The notes below the pieces were generated by a model that worked only from the letters and a program-made list of their open reading frames with translations, did no database searches and was not told where the DNA came from. 31,066 nt of DNA from Chara braunii. Lineage: Eukaryota; Streptophyta; Charophyceae; Charales; Characeae. Position numbers and translations under genes: made by a program. The stretch lies in the NCBI GenBank assembly GCA_003427395.1, contig BFEA01000285.1, positions 1,063,430-1,094,495 on the forward strand. The letters are read 5' to 3'. Below, piece by piece: positions 1-10,297 of the stretch (position 1 is its first letter; every line of letters begins with the position of its first letter).

Positions 1-37
1 CTCTCTCTCTCTCTCCATCTCTCTCTCTCTCTCTCCA

Positions 38-72
<35 letters not shown>

Positions 73-175
73 GTCTCACTCACTCACTCACTCACTCACT
101 CGTAGTCCAATAAGAAGTCAGAGCGCTGGAGAGAAAAGGAAAAGGTGGTGGACTGGAGAAGGAAGAAGAAGAAGA

Positions 176-236
<61 letters not shown>
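1..236. repeat. CT/TC microsatellites with short spacer
   Basis: Two long (CT)n runs (1-74 with CCAT interruptions, and about 180-236) and a short (CACT)n run near 77-101 flank a purine-rich spacer. The same kind of CT tract occurs in the leader of the gypsy element at 14753-14806, so this tract may mark the edge of a related element rather than a random microsatellite; that link is inference. The window edge cuts the first run. Confidence 0.95.
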
Positions 237-239
<3 letters not shown>

Positions 240-241
<2 letters not shown>

Positions 242-807
242 GGTACTGATTTGCGAAAGTTGGCACCTTGATGCAGGTACAAACGTGCTGAAGACGAAGC
301 TGGAGCGATGACGTCGCAGGTATGTCTCAGGTAAGTCCCCTGGCCTCCGCCACCTACTCTAAGCCCTATCAGCGCCTAGAGCTGGAAGACTAGTCCTATC
401 ATCGACTACTACCACACCGGTGTCGTCCGAAAAATGCCTCTACTCAGTCCTCTCCTCAGTCCTAGACTGAAGTTGGACTCAACTATGTATAGCGCTGGGT
501 CGGCCTTAGCTGCTGCCTGTTGCCCGAAAGTCTGGCGCCCAAACTGAGGCTGAGCCTCAAAAGTTTGAAGCCCAAACTGAGGCTGGGCCTCACTCGGCCA
601 CGCGCCTCGGTTAGATCCTCAGGGTCTGGCGCCAAAATATGTGCTCGGGGCTGTATCGTTTTCTAACTGGTACCGGTCAGGCCTAACCTAGCTTACAGAC
701 CCTACAGGCCCCAATGTGGGCAAAAATGACACAAACCCTAACCTCTACTAACCCCTAGCCTACCTGCTCGGGCCTTGCTGGGCCTGTGTGGAACTGAGCA
801 TGCCACA
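240..807 (-). mobile_element. Probable 3' LTR of decayed gypsy element 1
   Basis: Read on the minus strand, a sequence starting TGTGGCATGC lies directly after a polypurine tract and after the end of pol, the expected place for a 3' LTR beginning with TG. The right edge (807) is supported by that arrangement. The left edge is not resolved, because no second LTR copy is in the window; the CT tract at 236 is only a convenient limit. Inside are two 23-bp near-identical direct repeats 33 bp apart (537-559 and 570-592) and a 10-bp GTCTGGCGCC repeated near 530 and 625, the sort of short repeats often found in U3 regions. Confidence 0.5.
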
Positions 808-820
808 CCCCTCCCTCCTT
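808..820 (-). promoter_or_regulatory. Polypurine tract of element 1
   Basis: On the minus strand the 13 bases AAGGAGGGAGGGG end exactly where the putative LTR begins with TGTGG. Position between the pol 3' end and the LTR is what is expected for the plus-strand primer of reverse transcription. Confidence 0.6.
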
Positions 821-832
821 GAAAGTCCGAGC

Positions 833-2213
833 TTACCTGCGAGGGCTAAGCTGTTTAGCAGAAGGAGGGACCGAAGCCCGGGTGGGAGGGGTAGGGTTTG
901 AAGTTTCCGTGGCTAAACGTCGTTTCTCATATTCGGCGTAGATAAGTGGTGTGGAGGCTTGCAAGGCTGCTCATAAAATCCATTTTGTGTTGTCCTGGTC
1001 ACACCACTTGAATGTGTCTTTGTAATGCATCGGCTTGTTGTCGTGCTTGCGATGCAGGATGACACGATCGACCTCCTGATGGCCATCCATAAACAGAGGG
1101 TCTTGTGATCGCTCGTCCGGGAAGTCGTCACTCTTGGCTGGTGTATATGTAGCCAGTTTGGAGGTGTGGAAGATCGGGTGGACCGTTAGATGCGGCGGGA
1201 TTTCAATCACCAAAGATGGGTCATCACGCTCGTCGCCCGCGACTGACGTGACAGTCCATGGTCCAAACAAGTTGGGGAGTAGTTTGTGCGAAACGTCCTG
1301 TTCGAGCGCAAATTCTTCATGGAGACCCAAACAAGGTCGCCAGAGTCGATGAGGCACGGCACGAGACACTTATTCGCTTGTTGTTGCATGCGCATGTTAG
1401 TGCAGGTTTTAGCCAGCAAGTCCCGATACCTCTGAATGGAGGCGGGAGAACAAGCGGCGTCAATGTCCATAGTCCGTAGGGGTAGAAGATCAGCGAACAT
1501 ACGACCTTCCAACCACCATGGTGCAACTCGAATGGAGTCACACCGATCGTCGGATGCAATGAAGTGTTGTAGGCGAACTCGATGTCGGGAACGCGGTCAA
1601 CTCAATCCTTCTGATCCGGACAGATCAGCGTACGGAGCATCATTTGAGCGTTTGATGTGCCCGCTCTGTTTGCCCGTCCATTTGTGGATACCGAACCGAA
1701 CTCGGTTTGATCTCGGTGTCAGACTCCTTCATGAGAGAATCCAAAATGCGGACATAAAACAAGTGTCGCGTTCACTAACGATGTCTTCAGGAACGTCATG
1801 GTTGTAGATCCAGCCAGTGTGCAAGAGCCGCGCCAGCTCAAGAGCCTTGGCGTAGTACTTGCAAGGAAGAAATCGCGAGTACTTGCTCAAGCGGTCGATG
1901 ACCGTGAGAATGTCATCGTGCCCGAAGCGGTCGTGGGGGAACCAGCCGGTGACATCCATCGCAATGGAGAGGTCGGGTTCCCGCGGGATAGGCAACGGGC
2001 GTAACTCGCCGTAGGGATTGCGATTGTGGGGCTTGTTTTGTTGACAAACTTCACAAGAGTCCCAATACCGAGTGACGTCGGTAATGAGGTCGAGCCACCA
2101 AAATTGTTGTCGAAGTCTTGCGATCGTACGGTTGACTCCGAAGTGGCTAGCGAGTCGCGAGTTGTGGTACTCGCCGAGGAGGCGAGTCCGTAAGCGATCG
2201 ATCACGATCATCC
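833..2213 (-). pseudogene. Ty3/gypsy integrase and chromodomain, 5'-truncated and frameshifted (element 1)
   Basis: Only the 3' third of pol survives. From 2211 leftward the translation gives an integrase zinc finger (H-x6-H in HNSRLASH, later CEVC), then the catalytic core: the first Asp in AMDVTGW is present, the second lies in VSERD where families usually have VSDRD, and the Glu region appears as DGQTER in another frame. Between about 1740 and 1320 the frame shifts several times. From 1369 the integrase C-terminal fold (LLPNLFGPWTV, IPPHLTVHPIFHTSKL) and a chromodomain-like end (MDGHQEVDRVILHRK) are readable; after a TGA at 971-973 the same frame runs to a TAA at 833-835. RT, RNase H and gag are absent; the copy stops abruptly at about 2213, where a tandem repeat begins. 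Non-functional. Confidence 0.85.
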
Positions 2214-2215
2214 CC

Positions 2216-2547
2216 CGAACGAAATCCCCAAAGTGTCTTCACAAACCTCGTTTGACAACGAACACTGCCCATCATTAATAATAGGATGACAATCGTTCTT
2301 GCCGACGAGTTGCAGCCATCCACCATAGATAGTCGTCGATGCTATGCTCGTTCGACATTGAACAACACCTCCCTAGAGTAATTCCACGGTGTCAACTCCA
2401 TCCTCTTCCAATATAGGACACCATCATCCTCCGAAGGAAACCCCCAAAGCGTATGTACAACCCTCGTTGGACAATGAACACTGTCGGTCGTTAATAACGG
2501 TACGTCAATCGTTCGTGCTGAGGAGCTGCGCCATCCAACATTGACAG
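2216..2547. repeat. Direct tandem pair, period about 216 bp
   Basis: The stretch from 2216 to about 2330 returns from 2432 to about 2547. Shared landmarks in order are CCCCAAAG, CCTCGTT, GACAA.GAACACTG, TTAATAA, CAATCGTTC and GCCATCCA. The copies differ at roughly one base in five by eye. The first copy begins at the point where integrase homology of element 1 ends. Confidence 0.75.
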
Positions 2548-2559
2548 TTGCACCCCACT

Positions 2560-3150
2560 ACACAGCTTGTGGCTACCGCATGAAGAAGGTGACGGAATGC
2601 CACATCTACTCACCAAAGGCCACAACATATCACCTTTGCATGTGTTTTGCCGCACTTTGTTGTCAAATGGAAAACATCACCTACCCAGTATGCCTTTCAC
2701 TCATTCAGAGGTACAAACTTTAGTCATTTTCGATGTTGGATATATACGCTACACAAAACGGAAAGGCAAATTGTCAGCCAGAGGGTTTTATCGAGTGCAT
2801 ATATTACCCACTGCAGAAATTGTGCCCCTTAAGTCGTTTTCGTTGTCGTATATAGTCGTTGCAAATATCTCAGAGGCAATTTGTCAGCCTGAGGGTTTTA
2901 TCGCGCGTGTATATTATCCACTGCTTAAATTGTGGACTCCGTTTATTGGTGCTTTTGAAGTAGAAAAGTCTGTCAGTTACGTTGGCTGCTCATGACCTCT
3001 TAATTTGTAATATATTATGTCTGTAGAACCCACGAGCTGGCAAATTGCCTGTCGCATGTGTTTAGATGATATATCCAACAACGGAAATGAATTTAGTTTG
3101 TGCCCTAATTTACCGACTTTCTTTATTTGTCAAGTGTTGTGCACGTTCAC
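2560..3150. repeat. Degenerate repeats including a 110-bp tandem pair
   Basis: The block 2764-2828 returns at 2874-2936 (GAGGGTTTTATCG, ATATTA.CCACTGC and AAATTGTG in the same order). Near 2560-2600 and 2745 there are fragments such as CTACACAGCTTGTGGCTA that resemble the hairpin satellite downstream. I see no gene; reading frames here are short and without recognisable motifs. Confidence 0.6.
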
Positions 3151-3154
3151 ATCC

Positions 3155-4580
3155 TCTGTGGATGATTTATCCGCTACATAACTTATGGTACCTAGTGTTG
3201 TGAGGTTGTGCAGGCGATGCGTCCGCCACAGATGATGTGGGTCGTCCATAAACCAATTCTCACAACACTTGAATGATCTTATTCCATCCTGTGGATATAT
3301 CCTCTCCATGTGTCATAAAGACCCGCGAGGATAGTTCTTCCCGGTTTTCATGTTGCTCTACATCACGGCCTTCGAGCGCGACACTAAAGTCGTGCCTCAA
3401 GCTACTTTTGGGCCCACCATAGAGCAATCGTCATAAATGCCCTACATACGGGAAGCCACTGCCTATGTTCTGTACATTCCGTGTGAAGGATGTATCCGCT
3501 ACACAACTTGTGGTAGCTTGTGCCTGACGACGAAGTCATGCAGCGGATACATCCGCCATAGACGACATGTACCCTACCATAAATTGGGCTACATTGCCCT
3601 TGGACGCATTGAGGAGTGTTCCTCCCACTTACATACGGGAAGCCACTGCCTATATCCTGCACATTCCATGTGGCGGATTTATCCGCTACACAACTTGTGG
3701 TGGCTTGTGCCCAACGACGAAGTCATGCAACAGCTACATCCGCCACAGACGACATGTACCCTGCCTTTCATCGACATGTATCCTGCCATAAATTGGACTA
3801 TGCAGCCCTTAAACACATTCAGGAGTGTCCCTTCGCATTGAAGAGTGTTCCTCCCACCTACATACTCGACGCCACTGCCTATATCCTGGACATTCCCTGT
3901 TGAGGATGTATCCGCTGCATAGCTCGTGGTGGCTTGGGCCCGGCGACAAAGTCATGCAGTAGATACATCCACCACAAACGACATGTACTCTGCCATATAC
4001 CGAACTGTGCAAGCCTTAGACACATTAAGGATTGTTCCTCCCATAATAAAAAACATTATGCTGCATGACAGTCAGGGCGATATCAAAGTCGGGCCTCAAG
4101 TTTCTTTGGAGCATGCCTCGAGTTTCTTTGGAATGTGCCTGGAGTAAATATTGTGCATTTAGAATGTAAATAGGACGTAAGTGGTTGTATCGTTCACACG
4201 TTCATATCCTCGGTAGATGATCTATCCACTACACAATTTATGGTATCTGGTGCCATGAAGTCGTGTAGCGGGTGCATCAGCCACAGATGACGTGGGCCGT
4301 CCACAAACCGGAACTCATAATACATAGATATTATGGTCTGTTCAACAGATATATCCATTGCACAGTGCCCGGAGACCCGCGAGGATACTTCTTATAGGTT
4401 TCACATTGCTCTTCTCCTCGGCCTTCGAGCTTGGCACTAATGTCATGCCTCAAATGACTCCGGGGCCTACCTTGTCTGCTACACAACTTGTGGTGGTTTT
4501 TGCTCGAAGTCATGTAGCAGATACATCCCCCGTTTGCTATGTACAACGACTACAGCCTGCCTTAAATCAGACCTCACAAC
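3155..4580. repeat. Satellite array whose units contain a long imperfect hairpin
   Basis: A unit running from CGCTACACAACTTGTGG through GAAGTCATGCAGCGG to ACATACGGGAAGCC recurs at about 3170, 3487, 3680, 3908, 4215 and 4478. Spacings between matched points are 187 bp (3444 to 3631) and 229 bp (3631 to 3860). Each unit holds inverted arms, for example GGATGTATCCGCT (from 3488) against AGCGGATACATCC (3541-3553), with weaker pairing continuing inward. A higher-order duplication is also visible: about 3160-3420 resembles 4205-4470, sharing GACCCGCGAGGATA, CGGCCTTCGAGC and GTGCCTCAA-like landmarks about 1.05 kb apart. No coding potential is supported. Confidence 0.8.
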
Positions 4581-6236
4581 CTATGGACAACAACCATCAA
4601 AAGCTTACCTTTCGGCAACAGCCACCTATTACCTACTTTTGGGGAGCTGCCATGTAACGTCCGACTTTAGTGCAGCCGCCACCTATTACCTGTCTTTGAG
4701 CAACAACTATTTAAAGCGTTCCTTTGAGCAACCGCCACCTATTGCCTAACTTTGGGCATACCTTTGGGCAAAAGCTATCTAAAGCCTACCTTTGGGCAGC
4801 CACAACCTATTACCTACCTTTGCATCAACCGCCATCTATTACCTACCTTTGCGGCAACCTATTACCTATTTTTGGGCAGCCGCCATCTAAAGCCTGCCTT
4901 TGGGCAGCCGCCATCTAAAGCCTACCTTTGGGCTACTGCCATCTAAAGCATATATTTGGGCAGCATTCATCTAAAGCCTACCTTTGGGCACCCACCATCA
5001 AAACCCTCTCTTTGGATAACCGCCATCTAGAACCTATCTTTGAGCAGTCCATATCTAAAGCCTACCTTTGGGTAACTACTTTCTAAACACTACCTTTGGG
5101 AAGCCGCCAACTAAAACCTATCTTGCGACAATCGCCATCTATAACATATTTTTGGGCAATTACCATCTACAGTCTATTGGCCACCTACTACGTACCTTTG
5201 GGCAACCACCGTCTAAAACCTACCTTTGGGCGGACGCTATCTAAGGCCTACATTTGGAAAGCCGCTATCTCAAACCTATCTTGCGGCAGCTACCATCTAC
5301 AACCTATCTTGCGGCACTTATCTTGTGGCAGCCGCCATCGAAAACTATTTTTGGGCAGCCGCCATCTAGAACCTATTTGTGGGCAACCGCCATTTAAAAT
5401 CTATCTTTAAGCAGTCGCTATCTAAAACCTACATTTAGGAAGTCATCATCTAAACACTACCTTCGGGCAGCCACCACTTAAAATCTGCCTTTCGGTACCC
5501 GCCATCTAAAGCATATCGTTCGGCGACCGCCATCTAAAACCTAACTTTGGGCAACTGCCATCTAAAACCTATCTTTGGGCAGAACATCGAAAGACTAACT
5601 TCATATAGCCACCATCTAAATAGTATTTTTGAGCAGCCGCCATCTAAACACTATCTTCGGGCAGCCGCCATCTAAACAGTACCTTCGGACAGTCGTCATC
5701 TAAAGCCTATCTTGTGGCAGCCGCTATCTATAACCTATCTTTGGGCAACCACCATCTAAAGCCTATCGTCTACCTGCTACGTACATTTGGGAAGCCATTG
5801 TCTAAAGCCTACCTTTGCGTAACCGCCATATAAAGCCCACCTTTGGGCATCCACTATCTAAAACCTATCCTTGGGCAGCTGCCATCTACAACCTATCTTG
5901 TGGGAGCTGCCATCTACAACCTATCTTGTGGGAGCTGACATCTACAACCTATCTTGCAGGAACCGCCATTTAAAACCGATCTTTGGGCGGCCGCCATCTA
6001 AAACCTATCTTTGGGGATCCGCCATCTAAGACTTATTTTTGGGCAGCCGCCATCTAAAGCCTACCTTTGGGCAGCCACTAACTAAATACTACCTTCGGGC
6101 AGTCGCCATCTAAAGCCTATTTTTCGACAGCCGCCATCTAAAACCTACGTTTGGGCAGCCGACATCTAAAACCTATCTTTGGGTAGTCACCATCTAAACA
6201 CCACCTTCATATAACAATCATCAAAATATTATCTTC
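4581..6236. repeat. 28-bp minisatellite, roughly 58 units
   Basis: Contiguous head-to-tail units of 27-29 bp; a typical unit begins GCCGCCATCTAAA and ends CCTATCTTTGGGCA. Units drift in kind along the array: CACCTATTACCTAC variants dominate at the left end, CATCTAAAGCC and CATCTAAAACC in the middle, and TCTAAACACTACCTTCGGG variants appear towards the right. Most units differ by several substitutions, so this is an old array. Because 28 is not a multiple of 3, the short open frames across it shift from unit to unit and are not genes. Confidence 0.93.
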
Positions 6237-6294
6237 GACCGTCATCTATCCACAGGTAACGATGATGCCCACGACCACTGTCCTGAAACTGATG

Positions 6295-6659
6295 CATATG
6301 TGAGCGTCTGTGTAACACTCCGTACGACGTACGGGGGGTTTATCGTACGGTCGTACGTATGGCCGTATGAACGGCCGTACGATCGTACGTACAGCCCCGT
6401 AAAGAAAAAAAAAAAAAAAAAAAAAAAAAACGTTTTTTGTTTAATCTCAAATTTGGTAACGAATTTCAATATGACCCTGAGGCAAAAGTTTTTCAGTTTA
6501 TTTTTCTGCATAGCATATTTTGTTTTCAGTTTTTTTTTAATTTTTTTTTTTTTGCTTTTTTTCCGTACGTACGGCCCGTACGACCACATGAGCCCATACG
6601 TACGGCCGTACGGACGTACAGACGGCCCGTATTCGTACAGGGGTCTACATAGGTGAGCG
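6295..6659. mobile_element. CGTACG-rich foldback element with oligo-A/T inner arms
   Basis: Two arms dense in CGTACG/GTACGG (about 6325-6400 and 6565-6640) are inverted relative to each other. Inside them lie a run of about 26 A (6404-6430) and T-rich tracts (6530-6560), also mirror-arranged, with an AT-rich centre. The element is flanked by a 12-bp near-perfect direct repeat: CATATGTGAGCG (6295-6306) and CATAGGTGAGCG (6648-6659), one mismatch, which looks like a target-site duplication. No transposase. It could be a MITE or foldback element; the family is unknown to me. Confidence 0.65.
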
Positions 6660-6737
6660 CGGTTACGGGCGTCTAATATCGACTGTGACAGATGCGTAGT
6701 CCACAAAATGAACATGTTCTGCTTCCTCAGCGGGGTC

Positions 6738-8107
6738 GCCAACTCGCTGCTCTGCTAGACCTCTTACTCGATCGTGTTCTTACTACGTGCATGCCCATTG
6801 ATGTGCTAGATAGGAAGCTAGGATCGTTAACACTTGTCTAATCTTTCGACAACTCCTTGTAAAGGTGCAAAACGGTGCTTTGGTGGCTGAGCGACCGATT
6901 GTTTAGAACGTCACGAGGGTGTTATCGGTAACATATCGTTCACGTTGCTCGGGTGCAGGGCTCAAAAATCAATGGCAGCTAAGCCACCATTGCAATGGGT
7001 CATTGACCGATATGAGTCGGATACATCCTCCGTTCATATTCCGATGATAGTTGTTAGTCACGCTTTCATTCTGTCGATTTTGGGTCTTTCATCGATTCGA
7101 CAAAAGTCCTTCTATGACTGTAGCCTACACGGCGTCTGGGACATTGCACCCCCATTGATGTGTTAGACAGGAAGCTGGGATCGCCAATGCTCCCCCGCTC
7201 GCTGCTCTCTTGGACCTCTTACCTGACCGTGTTCTTACTGTCTGCATGTTCTGTGATGTGCTAGAGAGGAAGCTGGGATCATCGGTGTTAGCCTCCTCTT
7301 TCGACGACTCCCTATAAAGGTGCAAACAATACTCCGATGGTTGAGTGACCGATTCGGTCCAATTGTTCAGCGCATGGCGAGGGTGCTTTCGGTAGCATAT
7401 CGTCGACGTCACGTGGGTGCAGGACTCAGAGATCGGTGGCAGCCGAGCCACCGTTGCACTGGGATATTGAACCCGCTAGGGCTGTGTGCCTGATACATCC
7501 GCGATTCAGATTCCCATGACAGTTTGCTAGTCGTGCTTTCACTCTGCCGAATTTGGGTCATTCGTCGGTTCGATAATAGTCCTTCCATGATAGTAGTCTA
7601 CATGACACCTAGAACATTACACCCCCATTGATGTGTTGAACGGGAAGCTAGGATGGTCAATACTCACTTACCCTTTCGACCGCTACACATATGGGTGCAA
7701 AAGGAGCTCTGGTGCCTGAGCGACCGACTATCCAATGCATCTTGAGGGTGTTTTTTATAATTAGTCATTGAGTGCGCTGAGGTGCATGTCCCGAAACTCG
7801 ATGTCAACTAGGTCAGCGTTACAATGGGTTATTGAACTAAATAGAGTTATGAGCCGAATGAATCGGCCAACCAGTGCACATCTCGAAATTTGATGACAGC
7901 TAAGCTAGCGTTGATACGGGTCGTTGAACCAAAAAGAGTTGTGAGTCTGATGCAACCTCCAACCAGATCCTGATGATAGTATCTAGTCATGCTTTCACTC
8001 CGTTGACAATGGGTCACTCGTCCATTTGGCAAAATTCTTTCTACGATACTCTTCTCGCTGGTGTGTTTGAGAGGACGTTCCTATAGCTGCGAGCCGGATA
8101 CATCCGC
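6738..8107. repeat. Large-unit satellite, period about 455 bp, about three copies
   Basis: The landmark CTCGCTGCTCT occurs at 6743 and 7198 (455 bp apart). CATTGATGTG is at 6796, 7153 and 7626. Downstream landmarks in each copy are GGTGCAAA, GAGCGACCGA (or GAGTGACCGA), GAGGGTG, GCAGC.AAGCCACC-like, a GGATACATCC block and CTTTCA.TC.G. The third copy is the most diverged and ends in GGATACATCCGC right at the truncated LTR (8108). Within copy two, part of the unit start is duplicated. Confidence 0.78.
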
Positions 8108-8275
8108 ACCCCTGCTACCTACGGACCCTACGATAGTCTACCAACTGTTACAAATACACAGGTCACGGGTTCAACTCTCGGGGTGGACACAAATATTGTA
8201 CACAGGTAAGGTGATGACTAGGGATCAAGCCCTGGGATCTGCACTCGCTACTGCTAACTCGTGAATACCGTTTCA
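8108..8275 (-). mobile_element. Truncated 3' LTR of element 2 (U3 start only)
   Basis: Matches 15866-16030 almost base for base and ends at the same CA (minus-strand TGAAACGG start). After 8108, going left, similarity stops and GGATACATCCGC satellite sequence begins, so roughly 800 bp of the LTR is missing. It contains a tRNA-like GGTTCAACTCT box, discussed under rejected items. Confidence 0.85.
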
Positions 8276-8287
8276 CTCCCGCCGTCC
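8276..8287 (-). promoter_or_regulatory. Likely polypurine tract of element 2
   Basis: On the minus strand GGACGGCGGGAG sits immediately before the LTR start TGAAACGG. It is interrupted by two pyrimidines, so it may have decayed, but the position is right. Confidence 0.45.
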
Positions 8288-8313
8288 TAAATTCGAGGCC
8301 CTCTAAGAATAAC

Positions 8314-9110
8314 TCAGTCCAAGGCAGGACCTTTTCCTTTCTTATCTCTCTCATAGGCTCTAACTATGTCGGGAGCTGTCTCTAGAAGTTATGTTCTCGT
8401 AAACCAGCAATCGTCCTCTAGCTCGTGATAAGCAAATCGGACCTTATACTGTTTCTGTGGACGACCTCAAGCTTCTGTTCTAAACACATCTTCACCTACG
8501 ATGCCGTCAATGTCGTACCTTCCGTCCATGTCCGGAGGGATCATGGACCGTCTAGATGGAAACTGTTGACTTGTGACACACGNCAACAACTTTGATGCAT
8601 GAAATATAGGGTAGGTGTGGAGGTGTGCTGGGATCTCTATGGTGTAGGATGGTCCATCCTCTCCGCCCTTAACTTCTAGAACTGGCCATGGTCCTCTATA
8701 CATGGGCAGTAACTTCTCCGATATGTTTTCCTCAGGAGCAAACTTTTTGGACTTGACCCAGACTAAGTCGCCTACTTGGAACTTCGATGGGCGACGATGC
8801 TTGTTGGCTTGCTCTATCATCCGGTGCGGGGCCTTCCTCAGGTTCTCAAGAGCAGTGACTATCTCTTTCTGGTGCTGTATCGCAAACTCCCTAGTACCGG
8901 GTGGTAGCCTATGAATCTAATCCCAGTTAAGTCCCTCAAACGGTCAGCGCGGTCTAAAGGACTTGTGCAACTCATTGGGAGTGCGACAGGTGGACAAGTG
9001 CACGCTATTATTGTACGCACTGGCTACCTTGGGCAACATCTCGACCCAATTGACCTGATCCGGTCTAATGTACATACACAGAACTTGCTGCAGGATCTTG
9101 TTCATTTGTT
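8314..9110 (-). pseudogene. Integrase C-terminus and chromodomain-like end of element 2 pol
   Basis: Read on the minus strand after a one-base insertion near 9109-9111. The frame gives the integrase tail (ILQQVLCMYIRPDQVNWVEM, then AYNNSVHLS), the conserved GDLVWV and LLPMYRGPWPVLEV stretch, IPAHLHTYPIFHASKL, and a chromodomain-like end with GRPQKQYKVRF and DDCWFT. In-frame stops occur before the MIEQANKHRRPSKF segment (a TGA and a TAG between about 8910 and 8970), at 8467-8469 (TGA, plausibly from CGA) and near 8393; the frame ends at a TGA at 8314-8316. One undetermined base (N, 8583) falls in this region. A tail of this kind directs insertion towards particular chromatin in chromoviruses; here it is dead. 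Confidence 0.85.
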
Positions 9111-10297
9111 TCAGTCTGACCGTTAGTCTCTGGATGACGGCCAGACGACATCAACAACTTGGATCCATAGACTCTCATCAGTTCCTGCTAGTTCTGGCTA
9201 GTGAAGCAACTATCTCTATCACTAACTATAGACAATGGGACTCCATGCTCACTAACCCAAAAATAAAAAAACATCTGAATCACTAATTCAGTACGGGCCT
9301 TTGCAGGCAAAGGAACAAAAAAAACATATTTGCTAAATCTATCAACTATGACCGTGACTTGGCTCTTGTCGTGCCTACTCTTGACTTGGGTATCCATAAA
9401 GTCAATGGACATTGAGTCTCCGGGCTGGTCAGGGATAGGCAAGGGTTTGAGAAGACCTAGAGGGGCTCGCGTAGTACTCTTGTTCCTCTGGTATACTTTG
9501 CAACTGCGGACATACTCTATACAGTCAGCTTTCATTCCCAGCCAGGTACACGCATACATCAGATTGGCTATAGGCTTTTGCCAACCGAAGTGTCCCTCTG
9601 TGTCGTGACACTCCCCTAGAATCAGACTACGGATCTCCTCACTGTTGGGAATGCACAGACGGTCTACGACATTAGTCTTCTCAAATACCAACCCCTCAGT
9701 AGTGCGGTAATCTGGTTCGGTTTCTGGGGCCTCCTTAACTCTCTTGAGGAGGTCACTATAAATAGGGTCCTGCGCATATGTCTGTCTAACTTTCTCCTGC
9801 AGGTCACTCCTTATGTCCAGATAGTGAACTATAGCTCCAAAGTAGTCTGATATCCTACTCAGAGCATCCGCAACTACATTGTACTTACCCTTAACTGGCT
9901 TGAGCTCAAAGTCGTACTGGTCTATCTCAGCGGCCCACCTAGTCAACTTAGGTGTCATCTTGGCCTGTGTCTTCAGCCATCGAAGCGTCCCATGGTCTGA
10001 ATACATTTTGAAGTGCCTCCGAAGCAGGTAATGCTTCCAATGCTCTAGGGTATGCCTGAGAATGTAGAGTTTTCTCTCATACGTCGAGGTAGCGACCTTC
10101 TCTGAGGGCATTCTCGTTGACATAAACTCTACGGGTCTGTAGCCATTGCCGTCGTTCTGCTGTAACACTGCGCCTATACCATACTGACTCGACTACGTGG
10201 TGACGACAAATGGCAAGGACGGATTTGCTACGTTGAGGACAGGATACTCTATTAATGAGCGCTTCAACTTCTTTAGCGCAGACGAACAATCTTTATC
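9111..10297 (-). pseudogene. RNase H and integrase (zinc finger plus core) of element 2
   Basis: Same frame as the RT upstream. RNase H: the first catalytic Asp, normally in a TDAS motif, is replaced by a TAG stop at 10193-10195; the Glu region (YERKLYILRHTLEHWKHYLL), the SDHGTLRWL Asp and the VVADALSR Asp remain. Integrase: the zinc finger keeps both His (HDTEGH) and the first Cys, but the second Cys of the C-x2-C pair is Tyr (SCKVYQRN). The core keeps the first Asp (SIDFMD) and the second (IVSDRD), then meets a TAG at 9188-9190 where Trp is usual. The Glu context PETNGQTE follows in frame just before the one-base insertion near 9110. Several independent knock-outs. Confidence 0.9.

Noticed and set aside
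530-640. TGGCGCC words as possible primer-binding sites on the plus strand
   Set aside because: They lie inside the 3' LTR of a minus-strand element, are repeated, and do not follow an LTR end.
720-770. AAACCCTAACC words resembling plant telomere repeats
   Set aside because: Only one or two imperfect units; no array.
4581-6236. CRISPR-like appearance of evenly repeated 28-bp units
   Set aside because: Units are contiguous with no spacers, units diverge, and there are no cas genes; it is a eukaryotic minisatellite.
6242-6742. 166-codon minus-strand frame with Tyr-Gly-Arg and poly-Phe/Lys stretches
   Set aside because: Arises from CGTACG arms and A/T tracts of the foldback; no protein-like composition.
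8130-8190. tRNA-like A and B boxes (GGTTCAACTCT) suggesting a SINE at 8108-8275 and 15866-16030
   Set aside because: Both copies end exactly at LTR boundaries and fit the gypsy element's U3; box matches are weak and there is no A tail or separate target duplication.
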